DNA from: Adhaeribacter arboris
GTDB lineage: Bacteria > Bacteroidota > Bacteroidia > Cytophagales > Hymenobacteraceae
Length of the DNA: 64,000 bases
NCBI RefSeq assembly: GCF_003023845.1
Contig: NZ_PYFT01000001.1
Coordinates: forward strand, 2,728,001 to 2,792,000
Direction of reading: 5' to 3'
Below, piece after piece: positions 32,888 to 43,576 of this stretch; position 1 is the first letter of the stretch; each line of letters opens with the position of its first letter. The translations under genes were made by a program, and so were the position numbers. A model generated the notes under the pieces. The model made no database searches. It saw nothing but the letters and a program-made list of their open reading frames with translations, and was not told the origin of the DNA.

Positions 32888-34150
32888 TTAGGTAGTTGTA
32901 ATAGAACCAGCATACTCTTCCTGAATCGGTAACCCGGCAGCATTAGGTTTATTTTTTTTATTTTGATCTTTGAAGAACAGCAAAAATAAAAAGGTTACCA
33001 CGCCAGCAATGGTAGCGGGTATTAACCAGATAAATGACCAATCGTGATTTCCGGTTGGAGTCTGCCATTTATCTACCACTAACCCTGAAATAAGCGAACC
33101 GATAAGCATGCCAACCCCGTAGGTGGCTAAGGTAATCAGGCCTTGAGCCGCGCTTTTGAACCTTTCCCCGGCTAAGTTATCGGTATAAATCTGACCGGTA
33201 ACAAAAAAGAAGTCGTAACAAATACCGTGTAAAACAATACCTACAATCAACATCCAATAGTTGGCAGCGGTATCTCCGAACGCAAATAAAATATAGCGAA
33301 AAATCCAGGCCAGCATTCCAACGGCCAGCATCTTTTTTACTCCCAAACGGACAAAAAACAAAGGCATTAAAATCATAAATAACAATTCTGATACCTGGCC
33401 TAAAGACTGTTTGCCAGCCGCCGCTGCCATTCCTATTTCATTCAGAAAGGGATTGGTAAAATTGTAGTAAAAGGATAAGGGAATGCAAATGGCAATAGAG
33501 GAGATAAAAAACAACAAATAAGATTGGTTTTTAAGTAAGCGCAGGGCATCTAAACCCAGGATATCCGCAATGGTAGTTTTCGCTCCTTTTTTTACGGGTG
33601 GTGTAGCAGGCAATGTAAAACTAAATAAACCCAGCAGTGCCGAAGCAATGGCGGCCATTTTAAAGGTTAAATCTAACTGCCCGCCCTGTTCCCAATTAAG
33701 CCAACCAATGGTAAAACCCGCTATAATCCAACCCATTGTTCCCAGCACCCGGATAGGTGGGAATTCCTTACCCGGATTTTTCATTTGCCGAAACGAAATA
33801 GAGTTGACCAAAGCAAGCGTGGGCATAAACAAAATCATGTAAATTAAAATGGCAGGATAAAAGCTATCGAAGTTAGCCGCCGTAGAAGCATTCCATAACA
33901 AAACACTACCTAATAGATGCAACCAGCCCAGAATATACTGCGCCGAAAAGAAACGGTCGGCAATTAAACCGATAATAAAAGGCGCTAAAATTGCTCCAAT
34001 AGATTGAGCCAAAAAAGCCATTCCTACCTGGGTAGCCGAAGTGTGCAGATTGGTCAATAAAAAAGTACCCATGGTAACAAACCAGGCGCCCCAGATAAAA
34101 AATTCGAGAAACATCATGGTGGAGAGGCGTAATCTTGTTGCTATTTGCAT
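32888..34150 (-). CDS. MFS transporter of the NupG nucleoside-symporter type
   Basis: 420 residues, about twelve membrane segments. The start MQIATRLRLSTMMFLEFFIWGAWFVTMGTFL and the motifs GLIADRFFSAQYILGWLHLLG and MILFMPTLALVNSISFRQM fit the nucleoside:H+ symporter (NupG/XapB) family. In Bacteroidetes such genes often sit beside DUF1080 and Gfo/Idh genes, where the cargo may be a sugar or glycoside rather than a nucleoside (inference). Short hydrophilic C-terminus. It lies upstream of the dehydrogenase/cytochrome gene with a 98-bp gap. Confidence 0.85.
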   Translation of the reverse strand: MQIATRLRLSTMMFLEFFIWGAWFVTMGTFLLTNLHTSATQVGMAFLAQSIGAILAPFIIGLIADRFFSAQYILGWLHLLGSVLLWNASTAANFDSFYPAILIYMILFMPTLALVNSISFRQMKNPGKEFPPIRVLGTMGWIIAGFTIGWLNWEQGGQLDLTFKMAAIASALLGLFSFTLPATPPVKKGAKTTIADILGLDALRLLKNQSYLLFFISSIAICIPLSFYYNFTNPFLNEIGMAAAAGKQSLGQVSELLFMILMPLFFVRLGVKKMLAVGMLAWIFRYILFAFGDTAANYWMLIVGIVLHGICYDFFFVTGQIYTDNLAGERFKSAAQGLITLATYGVGMLIGSLISGLVVDKWQTPTGNHDWSFIWLIPATIAGVVTFLFLLFFKDQNKKNKPNAAGLPIQEEYAGSITTT

Positions 34151-34358
34151 TTAACTTTAAATTTATTTTTTGTAATAAGATTCTAGCTTATCAGTGAGCT
34201 AAAAGAGCATCATTTCTGGCTCTTGGCTGATAATTTACGGCAGAGCTATTATTAAAGTAGAAGCTTTTCCCTAAGCATAGAAGGGACGGGATGGTTGATT
34301 TTACATTGGATTACCCCATTTCCCTTAGAATTTCCCACGGGCAGTTTTCTAGCCTGCT

Positions 34359-35117
34359 TTACAACTCCCTAATCCAGATATTGCGAAAACTCACTTCGCT
34401 GCCGTGCCCTTGCAGCCGGATAGATGCTTTATCATGAAGTTCGTAGCGGGGAATACCGATGTACTGGATGGTTCCCTGAATTTCGAAATGGTTCAGCGTT
34501 AAAATGCCGTTATGCACCACCGTAACATAAGCGGGTTTTTCGAGAGAACCGTTGTATCGAAAACGCGGCGCGGTAAAATAAATATCGAATGTTTCCCAAT
34601 TGCCCGGTTTATTAGCAGCATTTGCCAGCGGAATAACTTGTTTGTAAATGCTACCCATCTGGCCATTGGCGTACAATGGAGTTTCGTTGTTATAGGAGTC
34701 AAAAATTTGAACTTCGTACCGTTCTTGCATAAACACGCCACTATTACCCGCATTATTACGGTCCTTACTGGTTTTAGCATCAGCTGGTATTTTAAATTCC
34801 AGGTGCAATTGGCTATCCCCAAACTTTTGTTTGGTCTGGATATCGCCGCTGCCTAATTTAACCGTCATAGCGCCGTCCTGCAGTTTCCATTGGCAAGCGC
34901 TATTATCTTTGGCCATCACCCAACTATCGAGGCTTTTCCCATTAAAAAGTACGATGGCATCGGAAGGTGGGGCGCCATTTAGGCCCGGCGTCACTACTGC
35001 GGGTTTTGGCTCCCATAATTCCGTAGCCTCCGGTTTAGAATAGTCTTTTTTAAAAATATCCTGCGCATGAGCTATACTACCACCCAGCACAAGCAAGCAA
35101 AAAATTATTTTTTTCAT
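34359..35117 (-). CDS. Secreted DUF1080 protein (3-keto-glycoside hydrolase-like)
   Basis: 252 residues with a signal peptide (1-18, GGSIAHAQ). A single DUF1080 domain spans about 50-252: VLFNGKSLDSWV near 56-67, the middle NNAGNSGVFMQERYEVQIFDSYNNE with the conserved acidic site, and the C-terminal SEVSFRNIWIREL. Family members hydrolyse 3-keto sugars produced by sugar 3-dehydrogenases. The neighbouring MFS transporter and the GMC oxidoreductase at 44828 fit such a pathway (inference). Same direction as neighbours, 208 bp before the transporter. Confidence 0.85.
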   Translation of the reverse strand: MKKIIFCLLVLGGSIAHAQDIFKKDYSKPEATELWEPKPAVVTPGLNGAPPSDAIVLFNGKSLDSWVMAKDNSACQWKLQDGAMTVKLGSGDIQTKQKFGDSQLHLEFKIPADAKTSKDRNNAGNSGVFMQERYEVQIFDSYNNETPLYANGQMGSIYKQVIPLANAANKPGNWETFDIYFTAPRFRYNGSLEKPAYVTVVHNGILTLNHFEIQGTIQYIGIPRYELHDKASIRLQGHGSEVSFRNIWIREL

Positions 35118-35260
35118 ATAAGTAAATAACAGATAGCAGGAAGGTTCAACAAGTTTTCAGGCACAAAAAGCTACTGGGTAATGCAGATAGGTTGCCGTAC
35201 TTGCCCAGCGGGAGGTTGATGGAGTCCTAAACCCGCTGAGCAAGCAACGTAACATTACTT

Positions 35261-36907
35261 TTAATAACCAGGATTTTGTTCTAAGCCTGTTTTATTTATT
35301 TCGGATAATGGAATAGGCAGGTAATACATTCTGGCGGTAAAACTTCTTTGCTGCACATCAATAATATTATATTTCAAAACCCCGTTTTCTTTTTTCCATT
35401 CGATTCCTTTGGCGTTTTTATTGCCTGTTTCCTCCGCAATCATCCATCGGCGTACATCAAAAAACCGTTTCGATTCAAAACATAATTCAATTCTTCTTTC
35501 ATGTTGGATATCTTCCAGTAGCTGTGCACCCGAAGAATTAATTTCCGGCATGTGAACCCTGGCACGTATTTTATTTACATATTCTTTCGCAACGGCTTCA
35601 TTGCCCAAATAATATTGAGCTTCGGCGTAGTTTAAATACATCTCGGCCAGCCGGAAAAAGATAAAAGGTTGCTTTCCTAAACCTTTTTTAAAATCCAGGC
35701 TTTCATCCATAAATTTGCGCATAGAATAACCGGTAGTAGCATAATTCCACGATTCCGGACCATCCCGGGAGTCTAAACCGCCGGGTAAAAAAAACTCGGT
35801 TTGCCGGCCCCGGTAAGTAGCGCCCTGGTACACGATATTGGCATAAAACCGGGGGTCGCGGTTTTTATAAGGTTCGGCCGCATGTTCCGGATTGGTCCAG
35901 TCGAAGTTGGTGCCGTCCATCATCTTAAAATCATCTACTAAGTTTTGCGAAGGAATATTACCCGACCAGCCATTATAGCCATTGGGAGTATTAATCTGGT
36001 CGATGTTGGGATGACTAAATTCAGGAGAATACGGTCGGGCGAAAATAATTTCCGGATTAGCTTTCAAGAAAATCTGGGTATACTCTTGCCAGGTATTTAC
36101 CGGTACCAGCGAATAATAATTTAAATCTATTACTGCTTTGGCTGCGTCGGAGGCTTGCTGCCATTTATTTGCTTGATCATAAGTAAAAAGCGGACCGTTG
36201 GGCGTGCTGGCCGGATCGTGTAGTTTACTGGCCGCATACAGCAACACTTCCGATTTTAAGGCTAGGCAGGCTCCCTGGGTTACTTTACCCCAATTTTCGG
36301 CAGTCACTGTGGGGGGCACCATCTCTTTGGCCTCATCCAGTTCTTTTACTATAAAATTAACGCACTCCTGGTAGCTGGCTCTTTTTTCGGTAAATTCATC
36401 GTTTAAGCTATAAACATTGGTAATAAGTGGTACACCGCCAAAAAAACTGATTAAATCGGCGTAAGCCTTGGCCCGGATAAACTTCATTTCACCTTTTAAA
36501 CGCTTTACTTTTTCAGGATCGGCTCCTGGCACATTATCAATCCGGTTCAGGAAAATATTGATATTCCGGATGCTCTTATATCCGTCTCGCCAGCTATTTG
36601 TAAACACACCCATATTACTGGCGTCGATGGTTCCGGAACTTACGGGCCAAAAGCCATAGTCAAATAGCATAAAGGCTTCATCGGTAGCCGTGGAAAGCAG
36701 GCCACCCGCCCCTTCCTGCGGCCAGCCCCAGCCTCCTAAGGCATCATATGTGGAAAACACCAGCTTCTCTGCTAAATTAATATCCTGCCAAACATCCTCA
36801 TCAGTGAAAGAAGATCTAGACTTTTTATTTAAAACTTCTTTTTCACAGCCCGTAACTATTATCAGTAAAAGGCTGGTAATCATCCATATTATTTTAGTCG
36901 CTTTCAT
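35261..36907 (-). CDS. SusD/RagB-family lipoprotein, second locus
   Basis: 548 residues; lipidation at C21 (IIVTGCEKEVLNKKS). It shows the same family blocks as the protein at 22046: an N-terminal TPR half with LKGEMKFIRAKAYADLISFFGG, and the C-terminal half with RLAEMYLNYAEAQYYLG and ERRIELCFESKRFFDVRRWM. Its start is 19 bp after the SusC stop. It should be the surface glycan-binding partner of the transporter at 36927. Sequence differs widely from the first SusD, so a different ligand is expected. Confidence 0.95.
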   Translation of the reverse strand: MKATKIIWMITSLLLIIVTGCEKEVLNKKSRSSFTDEDVWQDINLAEKLVFSTYDALGGWGWPQEGAGGLLSTATDEAFMLFDYGFWPVSSGTIDASNMGVFTNSWRDGYKSIRNINIFLNRIDNVPGADPEKVKRLKGEMKFIRAKAYADLISFFGGVPLITNVYSLNDEFTEKRASYQECVNFIVKELDEAKEMVPPTVTAENWGKVTQGACLALKSEVLLYAASKLHDPASTPNGPLFTYDQANKWQQASDAAKAVIDLNYYSLVPVNTWQEYTQIFLKANPEIIFARPYSPEFSHPNIDQINTPNGYNGWSGNIPSQNLVDDFKMMDGTNFDWTNPEHAAEPYKNRDPRFYANIVYQGATYRGRQTEFFLPGGLDSRDGPESWNYATTGYSMRKFMDESLDFKKGLGKQPFIFFRLAEMYLNYAEAQYYLGNEAVAKEYVNKIRARVHMPEINSSGAQLLEDIQHERRIELCFESKRFFDVRRWMIAEETGNKNAKGIEWKKENGVLKYNIIDVQQRSFTARMYYLPIPLSEINKTGLEQNPGY

Positions 36908-36926
36908 ATAACTTGCCCTTATACTA

Positions 36927-39900
36927 TTAAAAACTTAGATTTAATCCGCTCATTATGGTGGTTTGCTGCGGGTAATAGCCGGCATTAGAGGTGTTTATTT
37001 CCGGATCGAACTGGCCTTCTATCTTTTTGAAGGTAATTAAATTGGCTCCTCGCACATATAATCGTAATCCTTTTACTTTAATCCGGGATAGCACATTGGA
37101 AGGCAGATTGTAGGCTAATTCTACATTATTCAGCCGGAGAAAGGAAGCATCGTATAACCAGAAATCGGAAGCTTTGGTATTGTAAATATCTGTTCTTTGG
37201 TAGGCCCGGGGGTATTTAGCGTCCACATTATTTTCGGTCCAGCGGTCATTAAACAGGTACTCCGGCTTATTACCCCCATCCAAAAACAAAAGCATGGTTT
37301 CGGCTTTGGCCTGCCCACTGAAAACTGCGTTTAGTTCAAAGGCCTTATAGGCCATTCCTACGTTAAAACCATATTGAATCCTGGGAATGGGGGAAGTATA
37401 TTTTCTTACCTGGTCATTACCGTTAATCTGTCCGTCTCCATTTACATCCACGTATTTGATATCGCCGGGTTTGGTACCGGGTATATGGGGAGAATTGGTG
37501 ATTTCGTCTTCCGAACGATATAAGCCATCCGTTTTATAAACCACCCAGGAATTTAAAGGATGGCCTTCCTGAGCTCTATATGGAGGAACATCTTTCGGCT
37601 CATCCATAAATACAATTTTATTTTTATTGTAAGTTAAATTACCACCCAGGTTGTATTTTAATTCGCCCACGTTGCCCTGATGATTTAAAGCTACCTCTAC
37701 ACCTTCATTATCTACTTCGCCTAAATTTTCGAGGGGCAGTTCCAAGGCCGTATATTCTGGTACAGATTCGCTTCGGGTAATTAAAATTTGACTGCGTTTG
37801 GATTTAAAATAATCCACACTGATGGATAACCCCCCTCGCCATAAATCAGCGTCTAAACCCATGTTCCGGTTTTCAGATACTTCCCAGGTAATATTCGGAT
37901 TACCGGTATTCGTGATGGTAAAGCCGTTTTCCCGCCGCGGGCTTTCGCCAAAAATATAATAGTTGTTTAATTCGTATTGCGTTAAATACTGAAAAGCGCC
38001 AATCCGGTCGTTGCCCATCTTGGCCCAGGAGGCCCGCAGTTTTAAATTATCCAGCCATTTTTTCGTGAAGCCCATAAAGGATTCCTGCGAAATATTCCAG
38101 GCCACTGCTACCCCCGGGAAAGTACCAAATCTTTTGCCGCGCGGAAAATTGAAAGAGCCATCCCGTCGTACGGTAATATCCAGCAGGTATTTTCGCATAT
38201 AATCATAACTGAAAGAACCAAAATAATTGACCCGACCCGTTTCACTGGACGAGCCCTGGTTATCGCGCAGCGCCTGACCTCCGGTAAATAATTCTACTTT
38301 CTGATCACTGATTAAATCTCTGCGGAAACCACTCAAGGTTTGCCAGGTACCTACCTGCTGCTCGTATGCAATAAAGCCACTATAGTTATGTTTGCCAAAA
38401 TTCCGATTATAGGCTAACCGGGCATGGTACAACTGGCTTTGGTTCATATCATTAGCCTGATTTAAGGTTCTAGTATTTCCTACGCTTTGATTTTGGCCGC
38501 CTTGCGGCACATATTCGCCGGTGGTTTCGTTGTAATCATACACGGTCCAGATATTATTAAATACTTCTCTACTCCGGATATCAAAATCAAAAGCCGCGTA
38601 GCTATTTAGCGCTAAGCCTTTGGTTAGCCAATCCAAGTTGTAATTGAGCGATAACCGGGATTGAAAAATTTTATTCTTATTCTCTACCCAACCGGCCTCA
38701 TCACTGGATATAATAACCGGGTTTTGACCCTGGGGCCCACCTACCCCCGGCAAACCATTGGGGTAATAGGCGGTATTGTAAGGATAAGCCCAATTCGCAA
38801 TAAAGGGCATCATCGAAGTTACATCGGTAGCCGTGCTGTGTTGCTCCTCTAACCTGCCGGTTAAATCAAATCCTAAATTTAAATTTTGCGTAACTTGGGC
38901 ATCTATGTTCGATCTTATTTGATATTGATCATACTTCAGATCCTTGGATTTATACAGCCCGTCCTGATGCAGATAATCACCGCTTATGTAATACTTCACT
39001 TTTTCGCTACCGCCAGAGGCCGATAGGTTATGATGCGATTGGGGTGCCCAATCTCTAAAAACTTCTTTGTAAAAATCGGTATTGGGGTGCGTTAACGGGC
39101 TAGTGCCGTTTCTGTACTTTTCTAAGTCTTCTGCGGTCCATTGAATGGCCCTTCCGTAACGTTCCGAAATTTCATTTTCCCAGGTGGCATACTGATAAGA
39201 ATTCATGTATTTGGGCAAACTGGTAAAAGAAGAAACCCCGTAATTAGAAGATAACCGGATTTCACTTTGGCCTGCCTTGCCTCTTTTGGTTTTTACTATT
39301 ATTACTCCATTGGCTGCCCGGGCACCATAAATAGCGGCAGCAGCATCTTTTAGTACACTAATGCTTTCAATATCATTCGGAGTTAAATGGGAAAAGCTTT
39401 CCCGGGGTACCCCATCAATAACAATTAATGGAGCGTTATTTCCCAGGGTCGATTGTCCCCGGATTATAATATTGGCATCATCACTGCCCGGAATCCCTCC
39501 TCTGTTATTTACTACTAACCCGGGTATTTTTCCTTGTAGAGCCTGGGTTAAATTCATCTGCGAAGTCTGCTCAATGTTTTTACCATTGATATTGGCAATG
39601 GCACCGGTAAGTTCCCCTTTCTCTTTTTCTCCGTAACCTATTACCACCACCTCTTCCAGAGCTTTTGTATCGGATGCCAGTGATATATTAAAAGTAGATT
39701 GATTATTAATTGGCACCTCCTGCGTAAGGTAGCCAATAAAAGAAACTACCAAAGTACCAGCAGCATTGGGGACCGGGAGCGAAAAACTACCGTCAGTACC
39801 AGTAGCGGTACCAGTAGAAGTTCCTTTGAGTAAAACGGTTACCCCAGGCAAAGCCGCCCCGTTTTCGTCGGTAATTTTACCTTTTAGGGTTACCCCTTGT

Positions 39901-39980
39901 GCGTAAGCCTCTACAAACGCTATAAAACAAAGAAAAAATAGCAGCAAGTATCTCGCCTTTTTAAATAAAGAATGTTTCAT
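36927..39980 (-). CDS. SusC/RagA TonB-dependent transporter without STN domain
   Basis: 1017 residues. Signal peptide 1-28 (LFFLCFIAFVEAYAQ), CarboxypepD_reg-like domain (about 30-110, LKGKITDENGAALPGVTVLL), TonB-box-like EVVVIGYGEKEKGE, plug with PLIVIDGVPRES, then the barrel ending GLNLSF. Unlike the transporter at 23851 it lacks the STN signalling domain, and no sigma/FecR pair adjoins it, so regulation must differ. It starts about 410 bp after the PVC cytochrome gene ends. Confidence 0.95.
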   Translation of the reverse strand: MKHSLFKKARYLLLFFLCFIAFVEAYAQGVTLKGKITDENGAALPGVTVLLKGTSTGTATGTDGSFSLPVPNAAGTLVVSFIGYLTQEVPINNQSTFNISLASDTKALEEVVVIGYGEKEKGELTGAIANINGKNIEQTSQMNLTQALQGKIPGLVVNNRGGIPGSDDANIIIRGQSTLGNNAPLIVIDGVPRESFSHLTPNDIESISVLKDAAAAIYGARAANGVIIVKTKRGKAGQSEIRLSSNYGVSSFTSLPKYMNSYQYATWENEISERYGRAIQWTAEDLEKYRNGTSPLTHPNTDFYKEVFRDWAPQSHHNLSASGGSEKVKYYISGDYLHQDGLYKSKDLKYDQYQIRSNIDAQVTQNLNLGFDLTGRLEEQHSTATDVTSMMPFIANWAYPYNTAYYPNGLPGVGGPQGQNPVIISSDEAGWVENKNKIFQSRLSLNYNLDWLTKGLALNSYAAFDFDIRSREVFNNIWTVYDYNETTGEYVPQGGQNQSVGNTRTLNQANDMNQSQLYHARLAYNRNFGKHNYSGFIAYEQQVGTWQTLSGFRRDLISDQKVELFTGGQALRDNQGSSSETGRVNYFGSFSYDYMRKYLLDITVRRDGSFNFPRGKRFGTFPGVAVAWNISQESFMGFTKKWLDNLKLRASWAKMGNDRIGAFQYLTQYELNNYYIFGESPRRENGFTITNTGNPNITWEVSENRNMGLDADLWRGGLSISVDYFKSKRSQILITRSESVPEYTALELPLENLGEVDNEGVEVALNHQGNVGELKYNLGGNLTYNKNKIVFMDEPKDVPPYRAQEGHPLNSWVVYKTDGLYRSEDEITNSPHIPGTKPGDIKYVDVNGDGQINGNDQVRKYTSPIPRIQYGFNVGMAYKAFELNAVFSGQAKAETMLLFLDGGNKPEYLFNDRWTENNVDAKYPRAYQRTDIYNTKASDFWLYDASFLRLNNVELAYNLPSNVLSRIKVKGLRLYVRGANLITFKKIEGQFDPEINTSNAGYYPQQTTIMSGLNLSF

Positions 39981-40393
39981 AACTTTTTTGGGTTTAGATT
40001 TTATTCGATAAATAATAACTAATTAAATGTTGACTCTTTAAGCTACTGCCGGGCAATTAGGAAATTCTAAAATTTTAAAATCCTGAATTGTAATCACCCA
40101 GGAGCGTGAAGCTTAGCTACCGGATGCTATAACCACCGGAGAATATAGGCTGCGCTTTCAGGCTTCAGCCGGTACATTTTTAAGGTTGTTTTACTATTCT
40201 GGTAATAGCAATAACCCTTTCGTGTAGGCACATAAAAAGTACCCCAGACTCGTTTGAGCTGATTTTTACCGTTTTATCAGGAACTCGATTGTAAAAAACG
40301 AAGAGAAAACCTTACCTGAATTCTGTATCGTAATGTAGTTTGGTAACTTTAGCTGCTCTTTAAATACGTTTAAATAGTGCCATTCTGAAATTA
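39981..40393. other. Promoter-side gap upstream of the second susC
   Basis: About 410 bp without a credible gene. Likely holds the susC promoter and the end of the PVC cytochrome transcript. I see no strong hairpin or recognised operator. Confidence 0.45.
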
Positions 40394-43279
40394 TTACAAA
40401 CTCTTATCTTTTTGCAGTAAAAACGCCGTAATATCGGCTACATCCTGCTCGCTGAGTTGCAGGTGTTTCGGGGAAGGCATGGGACTCGTTTTGAGTTGCT
40501 TTTTACTTAAAACCCGCGTGGATTCCATCATGTAACGCCGGCCATAGATATCCAACACGGTTACTACCGGTCCTTCGGATAGTAACAAACCATACAGCAT
40601 GCCGCCATTTTTTAAAGTAATTAAATAAGGCTCCGAACCAAAAGCGATACCAGCTTCCGGTTGTACGATGGCTTGGGACAAACTTTGTTTATCGTACTTA
40701 TTATTAATATTAGTCAGCACCGGCCCTATTTCACCACCGGCTTCCCCTACTTTGTGGCAGACCAGGCAATTACCATACAACAACTTCTTACCTTTAACCA
40801 GATCTCCGGGCAAAGCAGTTATTTTTTGAATAGAGTAAGAAACCGAATCCGAAGTGTCAAAATAACGGGAGATTAATGATTTTATATAGCGGTCATCCTC
40901 CCGCAGCATTGGAGCTTTTACCAATTGCTGAATAGTATCGGGCAATTTCTGGTCAGCGGCTAAGCTTACTAAATGCAGCTTACCCACTTTACTTTTTGCC
41001 AGTTCCATCGCCGCGCCGGAACGTTGTGCTATATTCAGTTGGGAGTTAGTTACCTTGTTCCGCAGAACCAACAATTCCGGATGGGCTTCCGGTAATTGAT
41101 TATCGGGGCTTTGCCAGTTTTTCAAATATGCCCGCCAGTCGTTGGTTTTCCGGAACTGCAACCAGTATTGCGCGAAGCTAACCATATCGTTTGGTGCGTT
41201 CTGAGCTAGTTGACGTACGGCATCAGCAGCCGGACGAGTAGGAACAAAAGCGAGGGCTACTAGGGCTTTTTCCCGCTCCTTAGTCGATAATTTTTCATTA
41301 CGGGCTCTTTCCTGCAGGGCATTAACCGCAGCAGGCGGATGCAATTCCCAAACCAGATTAACCAGTGATTGGGGCCAATTGGCTGGTTCTTGGGCATTAA
41401 AATGCTTCAGTAAGGTTGGGTAGAAAACCTCGGCCTCTCCTTCCAGGGCAATTCCTAAGGCATTCAAATACCACCGGTCATGGCCGTCGTAACCGTCTAT
41501 TAGAGTTAAGAGGATGGGTTCCGTTTTTTCTAAAGGCAATCCGCGCAGTGCAATTGCCACTTCTCTTCGTACGGCCGGCGACTTATCCGAAGCTAATTGC
41601 CCGGCGTAATTTATTACATTTTGAGGATTAGCTTGCCGCAAAGCCCGCAGAGCCGTTATTCGAATCTGCGCGTCCGAATCTTGCAGCAAGGTTTCTACTT
41701 CTTTAATCCCCGGATTACCTAATTGTGCTAACAGATAAACGGCCCGCGCCCGCTCATACGGATTCTCCGAAGATAATACTTCTTTTATCCGCGGTACTAC
41801 TTTTTCACCTTGAGCTTTCAGAAGTTTAAAACCCTGGTTCCGGATATTAATAGCCGGATTTAACAAAGCTTGTATCTGGCCCGCCGTGTTACTTAGGTCG
41901 ATTGCCGGAACAGTTAATTTTTTATTTTTAGGAGCAATGCGGTAAATGCGGCCATATCCTTTTTTATCGTTCATCTGGTGCCCACCGACCACGGGGTCAT
42001 AAAAATCGGCGACATAAATAGCTCCATCGGTACCAATAGCTACATCACTGGGTCGGAACCATTTGCTTTTATCTTCCTTTATATCGTTCCATCGGTAATT
42101 CGTATCATCCGTTTCGACGGAGGAGATAAAGTTTGTCCGGTTTTTTAACGGAAAACCGGCACCTTCCAGTTTGGGCAAGTAACCAAAAATAATATTGCGG
42201 CCCGCATCGGCGCTAAGCAGCAACCCCCTATATTGTTTTCCAAGAGCATCACTTTCGTTCAGTACGATTCCAGTGGGTGAACCCGAACCATAAATATCTC
42301 CGACGGGCAATACGCCCGGGTCTTCCTGGTGCCAATGGGCCGTTTCGATACTTTGTCCCGGACGCCGGTCGGCCTGCCAGGTGCGTTCGCCGGTAGCGCT
42401 AAAGTAACCAGCGTTGCTTCCTTCCATTACCCAGGTAGTACGGCAAGTAGCGACCTGGTCGTCATTATCACTTTGCCATAAATTACCATAAGAATCTACG
42501 GCTACTTCGTACGAATTACGGAAATTATGCGCCATTACTTCTAAACCGGTACCATCCGGGTTTACCCGAAAGGCGAAACCTCCCGTATAAATTTTACCAT
42601 TACTACTTTTTAATGCCGGGGTATTTTTATCATTATAAGGAGAGCCGCCGGTATAGACGCTACCGGCACGTATGGTTCGCCCGTCTTTTCCGGTAACATT
42701 ATGGGGTCCGGCATTGCCGGTAATAAAATACAATTTTCCGTCCGGACCCGCCAGGCCAGCATGTAAACTATGGTCATGGTCTAGCCCCCCAAAACCGGTC
42801 AGGAAAACTTCTTTTTTATCCGGCTTATCGTCTCCGTTTTCATCAGTATACACAATAACCGATGGCGAACAGGAAACTACCACCTTATTACCTAACACCG
42901 CAATACCCAATGGGGAACGAAGGTCTTTGTCCTGCACAAATACTTTAGAAGAATCTGCTACACCATCGCCATTGGTATCTTCCAAAATCATGACCCGGTC
43001 ACCTTCCGGATGTTTTAAATAACCGTCCGCATTATTAAAGTTCCGGTAATTTACGGCTTCGGTGGCCCAGATGCGTCCTTTAACATCTACATCTATATTG
43101 GTAGGATTATACACTTGCGGCGATTCAGCCCAAAGGGTTGCTTCCAAATCATCCGGAACAAACAGCGCCGGTCTATTCTGGGTAATTTTTTCGGTTTGTT
43201 CTTTGCCGGGCTTGCAGGAGAAGAGCAGCAGCAGAAAAGATAGAATAAAACAAACTTTGGTTTTATAAATTTTTATCAT
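40394..43279 (-). CDS. PVC-type membrane-bound dehydrogenase with HEAT repeats and cytochrome c
   Basis: 961 residues; lipidation at C22 (LLLFSCKPGKEQ). The N-terminal propeller (about 40-440) is the PVC-type NHL/sorbosone-like dehydrogenase (LRSPLGIAVLGNKVVVSCSPSV; SNGKIYTGGFAFRVNPDGTG). HEAT repeats follow (about 470-620, YERARAVYLLAQLGNPGIKE), then a C-terminal cytochrome c domain with CLVCH at 838-842 and a downstream heme-associated region (LKNGGMLYGLLL). Proteins of this layout are common in Planctomycetes and Bacteroidota and are thought to oxidise carbohydrates with direct electron transfer; activity is not well defined. Confidence 0.85.
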   Translation of the reverse strand: MIKIYKTKVCFILSFLLLLFSCKPGKEQTEKITQNRPALFVPDDLEATLWAESPQVYNPTNIDVDVKGRIWATEAVNYRNFNNADGYLKHPEGDRVMILEDTNGDGVADSSKVFVQDKDLRSPLGIAVLGNKVVVSCSPSVIVYTDENGDDKPDKKEVFLTGFGGLDHDHSLHAGLAGPDGKLYFITGNAGPHNVTGKDGRTIRAGSVYTGGSPYNDKNTPALKSSNGKIYTGGFAFRVNPDGTGLEVMAHNFRNSYEVAVDSYGNLWQSDNDDQVATCRTTWVMEGSNAGYFSATGERTWQADRRPGQSIETAHWHQEDPGVLPVGDIYGSGSPTGIVLNESDALGKQYRGLLLSADAGRNIIFGYLPKLEGAGFPLKNRTNFISSVETDDTNYRWNDIKEDKSKWFRPSDVAIGTDGAIYVADFYDPVVGGHQMNDKKGYGRIYRIAPKNKKLTVPAIDLSNTAGQIQALLNPAINIRNQGFKLLKAQGEKVVPRIKEVLSSENPYERARAVYLLAQLGNPGIKEVETLLQDSDAQIRITALRALRQANPQNVINYAGQLASDKSPAVRREVAIALRGLPLEKTEPILLTLIDGYDGHDRWYLNALGIALEGEAEVFYPTLLKHFNAQEPANWPQSLVNLVWELHPPAAVNALQERARNEKLSTKEREKALVALAFVPTRPAADAVRQLAQNAPNDMVSFAQYWLQFRKTNDWRAYLKNWQSPDNQLPEAHPELLVLRNKVTNSQLNIAQRSGAAMELAKSKVGKLHLVSLAADQKLPDTIQQLVKAPMLREDDRYIKSLISRYFDTSDSVSYSIQKITALPGDLVKGKKLLYGNCLVCHKVGEAGGEIGPVLTNINNKYDKQSLSQAIVQPEAGIAFGSEPYLITLKNGGMLYGLLLSEGPVVTVLDIYGRRYMMESTRVLSKKQLKTSPMPSPKHLQLSEQDVADITAFLLQKDKSL

Positions 43280-43360
43280 TGGATAAATATTGCTGTTAAG
43301 TAAAGAGATTACATAAAGTAACTGTTCGCATAGCTTCTGCTAAAACTTTGACTTCTAAGT

Positions 43361-43519
43361 AAGTTGTTTCATTGCTCAGGTCTTGTTCTTTTTGTCTTGA
43401 CACAAAGTAAGAGGGCCCCTTCCCCCAGAACCAACGAAAGTCAAGACGATTTTCAACTCGCTGCCGCTCAAACACAAAATCGTCGGGTTCTGCACTTTGA
43501 ACGGCTGATTGTTGCATAG
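43361..43519 (-). repeat. Dispersed repeat family 1, copy 3 (long form)
   Basis: Minus-strand reading has the conserved ends CTATGCAACA and ATGAAACAACTTA. On the plus strand GACGATTTT (43445-43453) pairs with AAAATCGTC (43476-43484). It carries an extra GGGGGAAGGGGCCCTCTTAC block inside the second hairpin, shared with copy 4. Confidence 0.85.
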
Positions 43520-43576
43520 CTTTCTGTTAATTGGTAAATGGAAACTGGTAAATGGTATTTGGTAAATGGTAGCCAA

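Noticed and set aside
43296-43576. Two overlapping ORFs of 66-73 codons
   Set aside because: Both read through repeat family 1, copy 3; similar words occur at other copies because of the repeat, not a protein family.
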